Positions 34,585 to 46,599 of a stretch of DNA of 64,000 nucleotides are shown here, in pieces. The notes under the pieces are model-generated. The model had not been told where the DNA came from and ran no database searches. It was given only the letters and a program-made list of their open reading frames with translations. Origin of the DNA: Carallia brachiata (lineage: Eukaryota; Streptophyta; Magnoliopsida; Malpighiales; Rhizophoraceae). Location: contig JADCRB010000007.1 of the NCBI GenBank assembly GCA_021464245.1, forward strand, positions 1,052,705-1,116,704. Reading direction: 5' to 3'. Within the stretch, counting starts at the first letter, position 1; the number at the start of each line of letters is the position of its first letter. Made by a program: the position numbers and the translations under genes.

Positions 34585-35170
34585 AATTGCCATTAGGATC
34601 TTTCATTTTTGAACTGGTCTCTCACCCACAACCACAATTTTCAGCCTTTTTTCTCTTGTTTACTTTTCTTCCTGTGTGGGACGGGATGATAACAAGGATC
34701 AGTCATCCACCCACAATTAATTTTGTAAATGACATGTGGAAATATTTCTGATGACTACAAACTACAGGTGGAAATTATTTGGATGACTAGAATAAACCTG
34801 TGGAAATTAATTCAAGTATTTGATAGAGGCACCGGCGTGCATTAGGTTCTGTTGTTTTATTCAAAAAGACTGACGATAATCTTTTTGCAATGTTAGTGAA
34901 ATCAATTTTGAAGTTCCAGTGGCTTTAGAGGGAAAAAAAATGTCATGATGGCTTTCACGTCAGAAGATAATTGGAAATGTTGTTTACCAATCAATTGGAA
35001 AGAACAAATCAAATTTACAGTCCAATGAGGAGATGCTTGAGGAGTAAGGAACTAAATGTTAAAAGGCCTAAAGTCGGACGAAAAAAACTGATGAATCTAC
35101 AGTAGGTCCCGTCCGGTTCGGTAAAAAAAACTTTTAAGACATTGAATCCAAAAACAAAAAAAAATTATTT
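34585..35170 (+). repeat. Dispersed 0.6 kb repeat, copy 4
   Basis: Same block order as copy 3 and about 85-90% similar by eye. The preceding 34450-34585 is also shared. An (AT)n microsatellite follows at 35223-35246. Confidence 0.75.
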
Positions 35171-35579
35171 AACTCGATCGACTAAGATGGTTTGATCTGG
35201 TTAATTGTGTTAGTTATTTCTAATATATATATATATATATATATATGCCTTTTATTATAATATTAAACTATCAATAATTTTTTTCAAATAAAAGAATTGA
35301 CCTATTCATCCGACCATGAGGATATTGGTTAAACAGATGACTTAGAAAAGTAGATCCTTCTCCAAATCAAGGTCCGACTCAATTTAAAAGAAAAAAAATT
35401 ATCATAAGGACTCAAAGGTTGCTTTTGTTAGTATTGCTCAATTTTCTCTTTGTGGGCCACTAATGAGTACTAGGGCTTGTTAATGAGGACGTAAAACGAC
35501 TAATATGAAATGAACATTGACACTTAGGATTAGTTTAAAATTTTAAAAAAAGTTTCGGATTCAATTTTATTAGAAGGGA

Positions 35580-36061
35580 GACTGCTTTTGCTTTGAAGCT
35601 GGCTTCATCCCTTTCTTTTGAACCATAAACTTCGGCAAGAGATAGGCTTATTGCCTTTTCCGCTCCTGAACTAGTACTTAGATAAAAGGAAAAAAGGGAG
35701 GTAGGGCAAAAGCATAAGGTAAGCTCCGCGGTCTTTCATAGGACTTGCATGTGTTAAGCACATAGGCCAATAGCTTTTTTAGCGCTTAGCTACTACCTAT
35801 ACCATAGGCTTCTTTCTCCTCTTACTTATATGGAGGAGACAGTAAGCAAGAAAAGGGAATAAAAACCTTTCCCTTCTACGCTACGATCTTTCTTATAATA
35901 AGAAATTTTAAGTTCCCTTGTAAAGATCAGATTCTGCGCATCCACGGAACACATTTGGATCGATTTCTAACCCCGGATTTTCTACATCTATTAGCTTATT
36001 GCAAGAAGAAAACTTATTGATAGCATAGGAAAGAGAATGCGAACCCCTAGCCAGTTATTAG
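35580..36061. other. Mitochondrial-like DNA insertion (left part)
   Basis: Base composition changes abruptly from AT-rich repeats to the balanced, run-poor style of plant mitochondrial spacer DNA (for example GAAGCTGGCTTCATCCC, CTTCGGCAAGAGATAGG, GCTCCGCGGTC). It continues after the copia element at 42625. I see no mitochondrial gene, so this rests on composition and resemblance only. A nuclear insertion of organelle DNA is the best guess. Confidence 0.4.
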
Positions 36062-36479
36062 TGTTAAATTTAAACATGAATATAATCAATCATCAATAAT
36101 ATAATTTTAGGATCTTGAAACTGAATAAAATCATGTAAACGATATACCTGAGTTAGCGGAAGACATAGCCATCATGCGTCGGAATAGAGACTGAGATCTT
36201 TCGGAACCTTATAACCGATTTCTCTCTCCTGACCTTTACTGTAATCACACGCTATAGATGGAGTTTTCGTGTATATTGAGGCAGAGAGAGGACCAACTAT
36301 ATATATACAAAATTTTAGGGTTTTTAGACCTAATTCAGTATGTCCATCAATACTGAGATCAACGGAGGAGATTGATTTAATTAATTATTTCCTTATTAAT
36401 CGGATCACATTAATAATATTCCTTAACGTAAGCATTCTTTGAGTTACTCCAAGGAATACTAATTGGGAATATTCTAACA
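36062..36479 (-). repeat. 3' LTR of the copia element
   Basis: 418 bp, TG...CA ends, matching 42206-42624 end to end. The TSD ATTAG precedes it at 36057-36061. Confidence 0.95.
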
Positions 36480-36844
36480 TTCTCCCACTTGATCCGATTA
36501 TAATTCATTACTTTAATCGTTATGCGCAAATGACGATAATAACCAATCTCTTGTCGTTCATCATAATGCCACAATATAATAAACTGTTTAGTGCGAGTTA
36601 TGGCGGTCATACTCTATTAATTCAGAATACTCCCTTCCATATACTACATCACTTGCAGATTACCATATCAGGCTCATAAGGTATATATATGAAACACAAA
36701 TTCATAATGGTCCACAATAATGTCTCATCAAGACTTTCCTTTAACTTAAAACTTTAAGTGTACACAATTATAAGGTAACAGGAAAACATAATGTATGTCA
36801 GAAACACATAAATGAGCTCAGAGTGTTATTACAAGCATAACATA

Positions 36845-37790
36845 TCAATCATCAATACAACCAAGTCCCATCCTGAGAACATGCTCTCTAAAAGACTTAG
36901 GTTGTAAACCTTTTGTTAAAGGATCTGCAATCATGAGATCCGTACTAATATGCTCAATAGACACTCTCTGCTTCTGAACCTCCTCCTTAACGGCAAAATA
37001 CTTTAATTCCATATGCTTGGCACCCTTTGAGTATTTGTCGTTCTTAGAGAAGAATACTGCTGCAGAATTATCACAGTAAATTTTCAGCGGCTTGATAATG
37101 GTGTCGACAACCCCAAGTCCTGAAATAAAGTTCCGCAGCCATAATGCATGAATTGTAGCCTCAAAACATGCTACAAATTCTGCTTCCATAGTGGATGAAG
37201 CAATGATAGACTGTTTCGCACTTTTCCATGAAATTGCTCCTTCAGCTAATAGGAACAGATAACCAAAAGTGGATTTTCTGCTATCAAGGCATCCAGCAAA
37301 ATCTGAATCCGAATATCCAATCACTTCTAAAAGGTTGGATTTTCTGTACGTGAGCATGTAGTTCTTTGTTCCTTGCAGGTACCTCATTACTTTCTTTGCA
37401 GCTTTCCAATGATCCATTCCAGGATTGCTTTGATATCTGCCCAGCATTCCGACCGCAAAGCTGATATCCGGTCTAGTGCAAGTTTGCAGATACATCAGGC
37501 TACCAACAACAGAGGCATATGGGATTGACTCCATTGCCTTACGTTCCACATCATTCTTGGGACATTGCATGAGACTGAATTTGTCACCCTTCTGTACAGG
37601 AGCAATCCCAGGTGAACACTTATCCATATTAAACCTCTCTAGAATTTTCTCGATATAGCCTTTTTGAGACAATCCTAACATTCCTTGTGATCTGTCACGG
37701 AATATCTCTATTCCTATCACATAGGATGCCTCTCCCATATCCTTCATTTCAAAATTCTTTGAGAGAAAATCTTTAGTCTCATAACATACT
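36845..37790 (-). pseudogene. Copia RT C-terminal part and RNase H
   Basis: 300 codons are open from MKDMGEASYVIGIEIFRD to LGCIDD. They contain the RT thumb-connection motif (SYVIGIEI, GLSQKGYIEKIL) and the copia RNase H with D (GYSDSDFAG), E (STMEAEFVA) and D (IYCDNSAA) catalytic positions plus HISTDLMIADPLTKGL. The end lies about 360 bp before the 3' LTR. The domain itself is intact but detached from the RT core by upstream frame breaks. Confidence 0.9.
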
Positions 37791-38317
37791 CAAGTCATTA
37801 GCAGCAAGCAAAATGTCCAACATATAGGACTAGAAAGATGAACTTACTCCCACTGATCTTTTGGTATATACACTGATCAACAGTGTTTTCCTTAAAACCA
37901 AAAGATGTAATGATATCATTGAACTTAATATACCATTGTCGGGAAGCTTGTTTCAGTCCATATATTGACTTCTTTAATTTACACACCAACTGTTCTTTTC
38001 CTTTTATGGAAAAACCCTCAGGTTGATCCATATAAACTTCCTCTTTAGATCTCCATTAAGAAAGGCGGTTTCACATCCATTTGGTGTAACTCCAAATCAT
38101 ATTGAGCCACCAAAGCCATAATTATCCTTAATGAATCCTTTTTCGAGACCGGAGAAAAAGTCTCTATATAGTCAATGCCACTCTTCTGAGTATAACCCTT
38201 GGCAACAAGTCTAGCTTTATATCGTTCGATATTGCCATTGAGTTGCGTTTGGTCTTAAAGACCCATTTACAACCAACTCTTTTACAACCTTCTGGCAATT
38301 CGACGAGATCCCAGACT
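37791..38317 (-). pseudogene. Copia reverse transcriptase core, frame-broken
   Basis: Shows MDQPEGFSIKGKEQLVCKLKKS and IYGLKQASRQWY, typical copia RT, then reads LYVGHFACC where the family has the Tyr-Val-Asp-Asp catalytic motif. About two bases are lost at about 37815-37825, destroying the second part of the active site and the frame. Upstream RT DNA (38040-38317) is also shifted. This RT cannot work. Confidence 0.88.
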
Positions 38318-39580
38318 TTATTCTTTTCCATGGATTTCACATTCTTTCATGGCATCAACCCATTTATCAGATTCAGTACTTTCTATGGCTTGTGAAAATG
38401 AAACTGGATCCTTATTGATTCCAATATCGAAATCTGACTCTTGCAAATAAACCACATAATCGTTAGGAATAGCTGATCTCCTTTCTCTTTGAGATCTTCT
38501 TAATGCTACTTCTTGTGGTTCACATGCATTATTCATTGGTGGGTTAGTCTCTTCAGGGAGTATTTCTTCATCCAAAAGTTCTTCCATTTCTGGAACAACA
38601 TTTGGTGTTGTAATGGATGAAGGAACTGTTATGGGTAAAGGAACGTTTACCCTTATTTCCTTTATTTCCACTTCTTGGCGTTCATTACTCCCACTAACCT
38701 CGTCATTCTCAATAAATCTTGCATTTCCAGTTTCCACAATTCTCGGACTATGGTTTGGGCAATAGAACATATACCCTTTAGACTTCTCTGGGTAACCAAT
38801 AAAGTAACCACTGATCGTTCGAGAGTCTAATTTCTTTTCATGTGGATTGTAAATCCTCGCTTCCGCTGGGCAACCCCAAACATGCAGGTGCCTTAAACTA
38901 GGTTTCCTTCCTGTCCATAGTTCAATAGGGGTACTTTGAACTGCCTTACTAGGAACCCTATTAATTAAATAATTTGCGGTTTTGAGTGCATACATCCACA
39001 AAAATTTGGGTAAAGAGGAGTTACTCATCATACTCCTAACCATATCCATTAATGTCCGATTCCGCCTTTCTGCCACACCATTTTGTTGAGGTGTGCCTGG
39101 CATAGTATACTGTGCACATATGCCATGACTTTCGAGGAATTTCGCAAATGGACCTGGACACTGCCCTGACTCATTATATTTGCCATAATATTCACCACCT
39201 CTATCAGATCTTACAATCTTCACTTTTCTGTCTAATTGCCTTTCAACCTCCTTTACGAATACCTCGAGGGCATCTAATGATTGAGATTTTTCATGAAGCA
39301 AATAGACATAACCATAACGTGAAAAATCATCTATAAAGGTGATGAAATATTTTTCTCCATTAAGGGCTGGAGTGTCAAACGGTCCGCATATATCGGTGTG
39401 TATAATTTCAAGAAGCTGGGTGCTTCTTGTGGCTCCTTTCTTACTGTGTTTAGTTTGCTTTCCCTTAATGCAATCTACACACATTCCGAAATCAGTAAAA
39501 TCTAGATTCGGGAGAATCTCATTGCTTACTAATCTCATCAATCTTTCTCTGGATATATGACCCAGACGTTTATGCCACAA
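38318..39580 (-). pseudogene. Copia integrase
   Basis: 420 open codons. GAG-pre-integrase motif WHKRLGHIS with CVDCIKGKQT (zinc-binding His/Cys), then the integrase core with DICGP, DDFSRYGYVY, SDRGGEY and PQQNGVAERRNRTL (D, D, E catalytic context), then a hydrophilic linker toward RT. The frame opens just after a shift near 39570 that separates it from gag-protease. The stop at about 38318 precedes the RT. Confidence 0.9.
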
Positions 39581-40886
39581 GTAAGCAGAATTTCATCCAT
39601 CGTACTACGCTTAATTCCAGTATGATGTACATAAAGTAAGGATTCAGCAAACACATTGTCAAGTTTCAATTTATATAAACCATCAATAAGAATACCAGAA
39701 CCAATAATATGAGTATTCTTATATAAACTAAAACTTGCACATCCAAATTTAACATTAAACCCAGAATTATCCAATTTGGAAACAGAAATAAGGTTCCTTG
39801 AAACTGAAGGTACATAAAGAGTCTGTAATAGGTCTAAATGATAGCCAGTATCCAAGACCAAACGATAAGTTCCTATGCCTTCAATTGGAGCCTTCATACG
39901 ATTTCCCATAGAGAGAAAATCCTTAGTTGGGTTTGTGGTTTGGATCGTAATGAATCCCTGCATCATATTGGATACATGAGTAGTAGCACCAGAATCAAGC
40001 CACCAAGTATTATGAGGAACTTCAGCTAAATTTGATTCGAAACATACTAAGGCATTAAATTTACCTTTCTTTTCGAACCAAGACTTTCGCTTCAGGCAGT
40101 CTTTCTGATAATGTCCAACCTTCTTGCAGAAGTGACATGTATCACCCTTTCGTTCCTTCTTTCCAGCCTGAGAAGCATGAGCAGGCTCTTTCCCTTTCTT
40201 GAACTGGTTGGCTTTGACTTTCATGGCTTTCCCAGCTTTCTTTCCCACGAGATTAATAGAGTGACTCTTTTGACTTTTCAATCTCGTTTCCTCCTGAACA
40301 AGCATACTGGCCAATTCATTAATATTCCACTTATCCTTTATAGTGTTATAATTAATTTGAAATGGCCCATATTCAGAAGGTAATGAGTTCAAAATGAACT
40401 GCACAAGAAAAGAGTCCTCCACTGTCAATCCCAGGGTCTTAAGTCTTGCTGCTATATTAGTCATCTCAATAATGTGCTCTTGCATAGTTCGCGACCCATT
40501 AAACTTCATGGTCGTGAGCTCTGCCATAAGAGTACCAGCAAGTGACTTATCCGCAGAACGGAAACGTTCTTCCACAGACTGCAAAAATTCTTTTGCACTT
40601 TCTGTCGGTGGAATTGTTGACTTAATGTTGTTGGCAACAGTCATCTTCAGAAACATAAGGCTTAATCTGTTACTCTTCGTTCCCATGCCTTATGATGTAA
40701 CTTCTCTGCCTCGCTGCTTGAGTCAGTAATAGCAGCAGGCTTCTCCGTTAATAGTGCCAAGTCAAGATCCATAACACCTAAGTGGAAATTGACTTGTTCA
40801 CGCCATTCAGAGAAGTTCAATCCATTGAACACAGCAACAGAGGAAGCATGCGACTGAACGGAAATAGCTGCACAATAAATGCTCAT
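39538..40886 (-). pseudogene. Copia gag and protease
   Basis: ATG at 40886 begins MSIYCAAISVQSHASSVAVF, but the frame breaks at about 40665, and gag continues from 40686 in another frame. UBN2-type gag, zinc knuckle CHFCKKVGHYQKDC (CX2CX4HX4C) and aspartic protease motif LDSGATTHV are present. A second shift near 39570 divides it from the integrase. The 1.3 kb between the ATG and the 5' LTR is an untranslated leader with no ORF of note. Confidence 0.9.
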
Positions 40887-42190
40887 AATTAATCATAAGT
40901 CGGATTCAATAAACAATTAAATATATAGTTCTCCTTTGGGAAATACTATAATATTATCTTAATAAATACCATAATTAATTACTAGGTATAAAAATATTTT
41001 TTCAATTAAATATATTTGATATCTTTGGATAAACAAATACACTTAACTAAAAATACTAATATACCTCGATTATGTTACTAATCACAGAATGATAATTTAC
41101 CTTTGGGTAAATCCTGTAGTTCCAATAATTAGTAACGTCAATTTATCCAATCATTTTTTATGGTATTTCATTATAATCATGGATAAATGACTATTTATGC
41201 GTGTCATTGAACATACTAGTTTGGCCACTTTGGTGACTAACAAACTATAAACATAATAATGCATGTATTTTATTCGATCATTCTAGTTTGGTCACTTTGG
41301 TGACTACAAACTATAAATATAATATATGCATGAGATAATTTAATTCGATCATCATCAATATTTAACAATAATACCCATCAATAATATACATGCTTTTGAA
41401 TGGTAAGAAATCAAGCATTATTTTAAACAATAAAAATAAGTTCTCACATAATGCTGGACATAAAATTAATTCATCATTATAACTATCGTCATACTGCTCC
41501 AGTAGAGCATAACTGCCACATAAAACCTTATATTGTTCAAAAAAATTAAACAGTCTCACAACTTGCATACCGCTTCGGTCGCGGCTTATCAAAAACAAAT
41601 TCTAAAATCCTTCTCGACAACATAAAGTTACACATGTCCCATCAATAATTGTAAAGTTGATTTTAAAAATTCTCTGGTGGCTCCCAAATTAAACAGTTAT
41701 ATCTATAAAATTAACTACCATCAAAAGCGTCCCTTCAATGAAAGGATTTCGATCGCCAGGAAAATCAAAACTAAATGGGACAATATATAAATTATCTTTA
41801 TGTCAGCCGCACGGTTTTCCACTAAGGCCGAGAGCAACAAATCCTTTAATTGTACTATTAAACATCATCAAACGTTCCATCAATAATCAATTGAGAAAAT
41901 TGGGGTTTCTTATAATTCTATCTCAAATATCAATCTCCGACAAAAGTTTCTTTAACAGGACAGCACATACATTGTTAAACATAATTCGACCGTAGCGTCT
42001 TCATGGCCGAGAAGAATTAAAAAGTTAATAGAATCTTAAAATTCCTTAAACTTGACAACATAAACGATCAAATATGTATATTTATTGTTATCAAAAACAT
42101 GAAGAAAACAATGAAATATACAACATAAAAGATCATAAGTTAAATATATATGTTTTGTCATACACAGAAAATATTCAGTTTCAGAAACCA

Positions 42191-42203
42191 TGCTCTGATA
42201 CCA
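42191..42203 (-). other. Copia primer-binding site (initiator tRNA-Met)
   Basis: Reads TGGTATCAGAGCA on the minus strand, two bases from the 5' LTR edge. Confidence 0.9.
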
Positions 42204-42205
42204 CA

Positions 42206-42624
42206 TGTTAAATTTAAACATGAATATAATCAATCATCAATAATATAATTTTAGAATCTTGAAACTGAATAAAATCATGTAAACGATATACCTGAGTTCG
42301 CGGAAGACATAGCCATCATGCGTCGGAATAGAGACTGAGACCTTTTATAACCTTATAACCGATTTCTCTCTCCTGACATTTACTGTAATCACACGCTATA
42401 GATGGAGTTTTCGTGTATATTGAGGTAGAGAGAGGATCAGCTATATATATACAAAACTTTAGGGTTTTTAGACCTACTTCAGTATGTCCATCAATACTGA
42501 GATCAACGGACGAGATTGATTTAATTAATTATTTATTTATTAATCGGATCACATTAATAATATTCCTTAACGTAAGCATTCTTTGAGTCTACTCCAAGGA
42601 ATACTAATTGAGAATATTCTAACA
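42206..42624 (-). repeat. 5' LTR of the copia element
   Basis: 419 bp, TG...CA ends, followed by the TSD ATTAG at 42625-42629. It matches the left LTR with about 4% difference. Confidence 0.95.
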
Positions 42625-43090
42625 ATTAGAGCATCCTGACTTCAAAAAAGAATCTCTTCGGTCAACCTTACTGCTCTTACTCTTTTTTACAAACGGGGAA
42701 GAATCACTCCTAGAGCTCGAGAAATGCGCTTTAGGCACCTTGTAGTAGACACTTATTCTCCTAACAATAATACTTAGACTAGGGACTTCTTCTTCAAGCA
42801 GAGTCAAAATGCAATCTTTTTCTTTTTAGGAAGGAGAATTGGTATGTAAAACTATCCTACCTCTTGATACAAACAAAGGGTAGGTCCTTTTTTATATCGA
42901 AACTATTCTGCCCAACGGAGCCTATCATTGGATGGATCTGGACGGTAAGTCCCGCATTCGGTCCAGAAATGGACAATTGTCAAAATATTAATATTCTTCT
43001 ATGTGGGAGTCATACGAGCCAAAAGAAGATTCCATCGATGGATCAAGAGCAAACGGACCGTAAAAATTGCAGAATTTTGGGAAATTTCTT
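42625..43090. other. Mitochondrial-like DNA insertion (right part)
   Basis: Continues the sequence interrupted by the copia element. It has balanced composition and no homopolymer runs (ATGGATCTGGACGGTAAG, AGAAGATTCCATCGATGG). No gene is recognised. It ends where dispersed repeat copy 5 begins. Confidence 0.38.
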
Positions 43091-43097
43091 ATACCCT

Positions 43098-43435
43098 GAA
43101 AATTGCCATTAGGATCATCAATTTTTGCACTGCTCTCTCACTCTCACCCATGACCACGAATTTCAGCCCTTTTTTTTTCTTTTCTGTTTATTTTTCTTTC
43201 TATTTGGGACGGAATGGTAACAAGCAACTAGACTACTACCCACAATTATTTCTGTAGAACGACATGCAGAAATATTTCCGATGACTACAAACGACTGGTG
43301 TAAATTAGTTGGATGACTATAAAAGAGACATCGGCATTTATTAGGTTCTGCTCTTTTATTCAAATAAGTCAACAATAATCCATTGCAATTTTAGTGAAAT
43401 GAACTTTGAAGTTCTAACTAAAATAATCACTCTAA
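43098..43435 (+). repeat. Dispersed repeat, copy 5 (short form)
   Basis: Carries the first half of the block series, through CATTTATTAGGTTCTGCTC, then diverges into a SINE-like insertion and copy 6. Confidence 0.65.
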
Positions 43436-43589
43436 TGTTTTTAGAAGGGAAAGTAAAACCTTTCGGTGCCTTTTTTTTTCTGTTTACTTTTTTCTTTTAA
43501 TAGAATAAATGAGAAAAAGGGGGGAAGCCAACTTCTTTGCTAGGAAATATTGTGCCCGGCTTTTGGCGAGGCACTGCACCTTTGATTAG

Positions 43590-43716
43590 TTACAGTGATC
43601 ACTGTGTCAGAGGCTGAAATGTATGTTTAATTCTATCGAATACTTTAAAAAGACTCGAACTTCAAACCTTCGGTTTGACACCGTTTAAGCCTTTATCACT
43701 AGACGGCAGCATTCGT
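43590..43716 (-). mobile_element. Probable SINE fragment
   Basis: The minus strand has a tRNA-like start (GCCGTCTAGTGATAAAGG) and a B-box-like GGTTTGAAGTTCGAGTC about 40 bp further, the layout of tRNA-derived SINEs. The ends are uncertain and no TSD is visible. Confidence 0.4.
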
Positions 43717-43721
43717 GGTTT

Positions 43722-44315
43722 TGTTTACTTTTCTTTCCATGTGGGACGGGACGGTGACAAGGGCCTGTCATCTATCCGCAATTAATTTTGTAAAATGACC
43801 CGTGGAAATATTTCAGATGACTAAAAACCACAGGTGGAAATTATTTGGATGACTAGAATAGACCTGTAGAAATTAATTCAAGTATTTGATAGGGACATTG
43901 GCGTGTATTATGTTTTGTTATTTTATTCAAAAAGATTGACGATAACCTCTTTGCAATTTTTGTGAAATCAATTTTGAAGTTTCGGTGGTTTGAGGAGGAA
44001 AAAAAAATCTCATGGTGGCTTTCACGTCAGAAGATACGTGGAAATGTTATTTACCAATCAATTGGAAAGAAAGAACAAATCAAATTTACGGTTCAATGGG
44101 AAGATGCCTAAGGAGTAAGGAACCAAATTTTAGAAGGCCTGTAGTCAGACAAAAAAAAGAAAAAAGAAAAAAGAGACTTATGAATCTACAATAGGTCCCG
44201 TCCGGTACTGTAAAAAATCCACATAAGACATTGAATCGAAAAAAAAAACATTTAATTTGATCGACTCAGATGGTTCGCACTGGTTAATTGTGCGGGTTGT
44301 TTCTAAAAAAAAAAA
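43722..44315 (+). repeat. Dispersed 0.6 kb repeat, copy 6
   Basis: Near full-length version, ending with the GGTCCCGTCC and TTTGATCGACTCAGATGG blocks as in copies 3 and 4. Confidence 0.72.
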
Positions 44316-44734
44316 ATTATGTATGATTATATCAGTTTAGTAAGACTACCAGTATATATATGCTTTTTATTTTAAATTTTTTTATTATATTATAAAACTA
44401 TCAATAATTTTTTCCAAAGGAATTGAATCCGACCACTAGGTTATTGGTTAAACAGATATCCCAGAAAAGTATATCCTTATCCAAATCAAGGTCTGACACA
44501 ATTGTTTTTTTTTTTTAAAAAAATTATAATAAGGCCGCAGGGTTGATTTTGTTAATATTGCTCAATTTTTATCTTTGTGGGCCACAAATCAATACATAGG
44601 GCTAGTTAATGAGAACTTTGAATGGCTTATATGAAATAAAAATGAAACGTTTAGGATTCATTTAAAATTTTAAAACAAGTTAAAGACTCTATTATAAAAA
44701 CTACAAAAGTTTATGAAATATATTATTTCCCGAA

Positions 44735-44986
44735 TTCAATTTCTGCACTGGTCTCTCGCTGTCACCTATGACCACGATTTTTGGCCCTTTTTTCTTTCTT
44801 TTTTTTTCTTTTGATTTTTCTTTTCTCTTTACTTTTTTTTTCTATTTGGGACGGAATGGTAACAAGGAACTAGACTATTACCCACAATTATTTCTATAAA
44901 ACGACATCTGGAAATAATTCTGATGACTATAAATGACTGGTGTAAATTATTTGGCTGACTATAAAAGAGACATTGACATTTATTAG
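44735..44986 (+). repeat. Dispersed repeat, copy 7, cut by the gypsy LTR
   Basis: Runs through GACATTGACATTTATTAG and then stops. Copy 5 continues GTTCTGCTC at the same point, which fixes the gypsy LTR edge at 44987. Confidence 0.7.
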
Positions 44987-45781
44987 TATAACGGGTAAAT
45001 TTCGAGTTTAAAACAATTAAATTCAAAAATAAAAAATAATAAATTACAAATAAAAAAAAATTTTCGTGGGGTCGATCTTCGTAGATCCTCTAATTAGTGT
45101 TCTTTTTTTTTTGACTCCGTCAAGGGCTGCATGACTTTGATCTTGACAGAAATAATTTCCACAGTTTTATCTTGAACTGAGTAGATTGAAACTAGATCTA
45201 GTTTGGACGTTTAAACTACGGTTAAGAATCGTAGAGACCTGATCTGAGCCGATCTGACTTAATTTCACCGAAGGTCGAAGAGACTTGTTCTCGGATGAAC
45301 TGCTTGGATTTTGCTGAGGGCCGTATGAGACTTGATCTCAGCCGGATTTGCAATATTTTAATATTTTCAGATCTATATTCTCATAAATTCAAATCTAGAG
45401 CGATCGGAGAATATAAACCCGAAAATAATCTTAGAAATGGACACAGCAAATTTTTTGGGGCTTACCCCTGAAATATCTCTAAAAAAGGAGTTAAGAGAGT
45501 ATACTGCAGAGTAAAAACACATAGGAAAAGGAGAAATTTTCTTGAGAGATTTTTAAAATTTTCTTTTTCTCTCAAATTCTATGGATTTTTCTGTTTATAA
45601 ATTTGCTGAATATGTTTTGAACTGAAGGACAGAGGCCTATTTATAGAACTCCTTTCCCGTGTGAAAATATCGTGGGAAAGGAGTATTTTTTTGAAAATAT
45701 TTTTCGCCGTCGGCGTTGCCAATTTTGAAATTGGCAATGCCGACAAAAGACTTGACTTTTTTTTTTGTAAATACGTTTACA
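44987..45781 (-). repeat. 3' LTR of the gypsy element
   Basis: About 795 bp. On the minus strand it starts TGTAAACG directly after the polypurine tract and ends CGTTATA, an imperfect inverted match (expected ACA). A TATA box (TATAAATAGG, about 45635-45644) sits in the expected promoter place and orientation. There is no second LTR for comparison. Confidence 0.72.
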
Positions 45782-46115
45782 AATACCCCCACTTTAATGG
45801 TCGGTAAGGAAGAACTTTACAGACGTGATCCGCACCGAGTCTTGAAGTCCAGTTTGAAACTTAAGATGTCCTGATGAACATTGAATGTTGAAATCTTCTA
45901 TCTCTGACCATGCCTGCTGTTGTTGGATCGAAATAGGAACCCGATACGATCTTGAGAAAGTTAGCACATCAGCCAATATAAAAATTGACATTCTGACTCC
46001 AGGTGCGATCGAACTTTCATTGCTCGCAAAGGCTGGCAAAAGTTATTTGAAGTTCCAAAGCTCTGGTGAGAATGATCCGGTAAGCAAAAAACTTGAACCT
46101 TCCCAAGAGGAAGGC

Positions 46116-46475
46116 TCAGGACTTCGGAACTTCAAGACCGACACATAGAGAGACTGACTGTAATGATGATTCCCAAGTCTGTTTCGATGTAAGGAGAGTA
46201 GTTGGAACTTCCCTGTACGTCGCCGCATCCAAAGGAAGATTAGGATGATTGCAGCTTCTCATCCCTCTGTGGTAGATGTGAATTAAGGAGAGTAGTTGGA
46301 ACTCCATGACACCGATGGCATTGGAGATTGAGTTTCGAGGGCTTTTAGAAATCTCTCGAGGAGGACTACTTCTTCTTTTCTTAGCTCGTGCATCTCCAAC
46401 TTCTTGATCAAAAAACTTTCTAAAACAAGTGCAGAGACTAGTCATTTTCTTTTTGAGATAAAGAAGAGCTGAGGG
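46116..46475 (-). CDS. Hypothetical ORF in the non-pol region of the gypsy element
   Basis: ATG at about 46443 opens roughly 109 codons: MTSLCTCFRKFFDQEVGDAR, then a basic stretch (KKRRSSPPREISKSPRN) and a polar C-terminal half. It is preceded by a TATATATAT tract at about 46505. It contains an internal direct repeat encoding QLL/TTLL (TTCCAACTACTCTCCTTA at two places). I do not recognise it. It could be chance open sequence, an extra element gene or another captured fragment. Confidence 0.25.
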   Translation of the reverse strand, partial: PSALLYLKKKMTSLCTCFRKFFDQEVGDARAKKRRSSPPREISKSPRNSISNAIGVMEFQLLSLIHIYHRGMRSCNHPNLPLDAATYREVPTTLLTSKQTWESSLQSVSLCVGLEVPKS

Positions 46476-46599
46476 GTGAGTATTACAACTCGAGCATGTA
46501 GGATATATATACAAACAATAAAGAGTTTTTTTTTTTTGAAAAGTCAAAAAGAGGGTATGCAGAATCGAGTAGGGTCCTCCACGTCCCTTTCCCTCATAA

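Larger units (their letters stand above)
36062..42624 (-). mobile_element. Complete Ty1/copia LTR retrotransposon, decayed coding
   Basis: 6563 bp, bounded by LTRs 36062-36479 and 42206-42624 and flanked by the 5-bp TSD ATTAG (36057-36061 and 42625-42629). LTRs begin TGTTA and end TAACA. The primer-binding site complementary to initiator tRNA-Met (TGGTATCAGAGCA) is at 42191-42203 next to the right (5') LTR. The polypurine tract AAGTGGGAGAA is at 36480-36490 next to the left (3') LTR. Order on the minus strand is gag, protease, integrase, RT, RNase H, which is the copia order. The LTRs differ by about 16 substitutions and one indel by eye (about 4%), so it is not a recent insertion. Frameshifts in pol make it non-autonomous. 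Confidence 0.95.
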
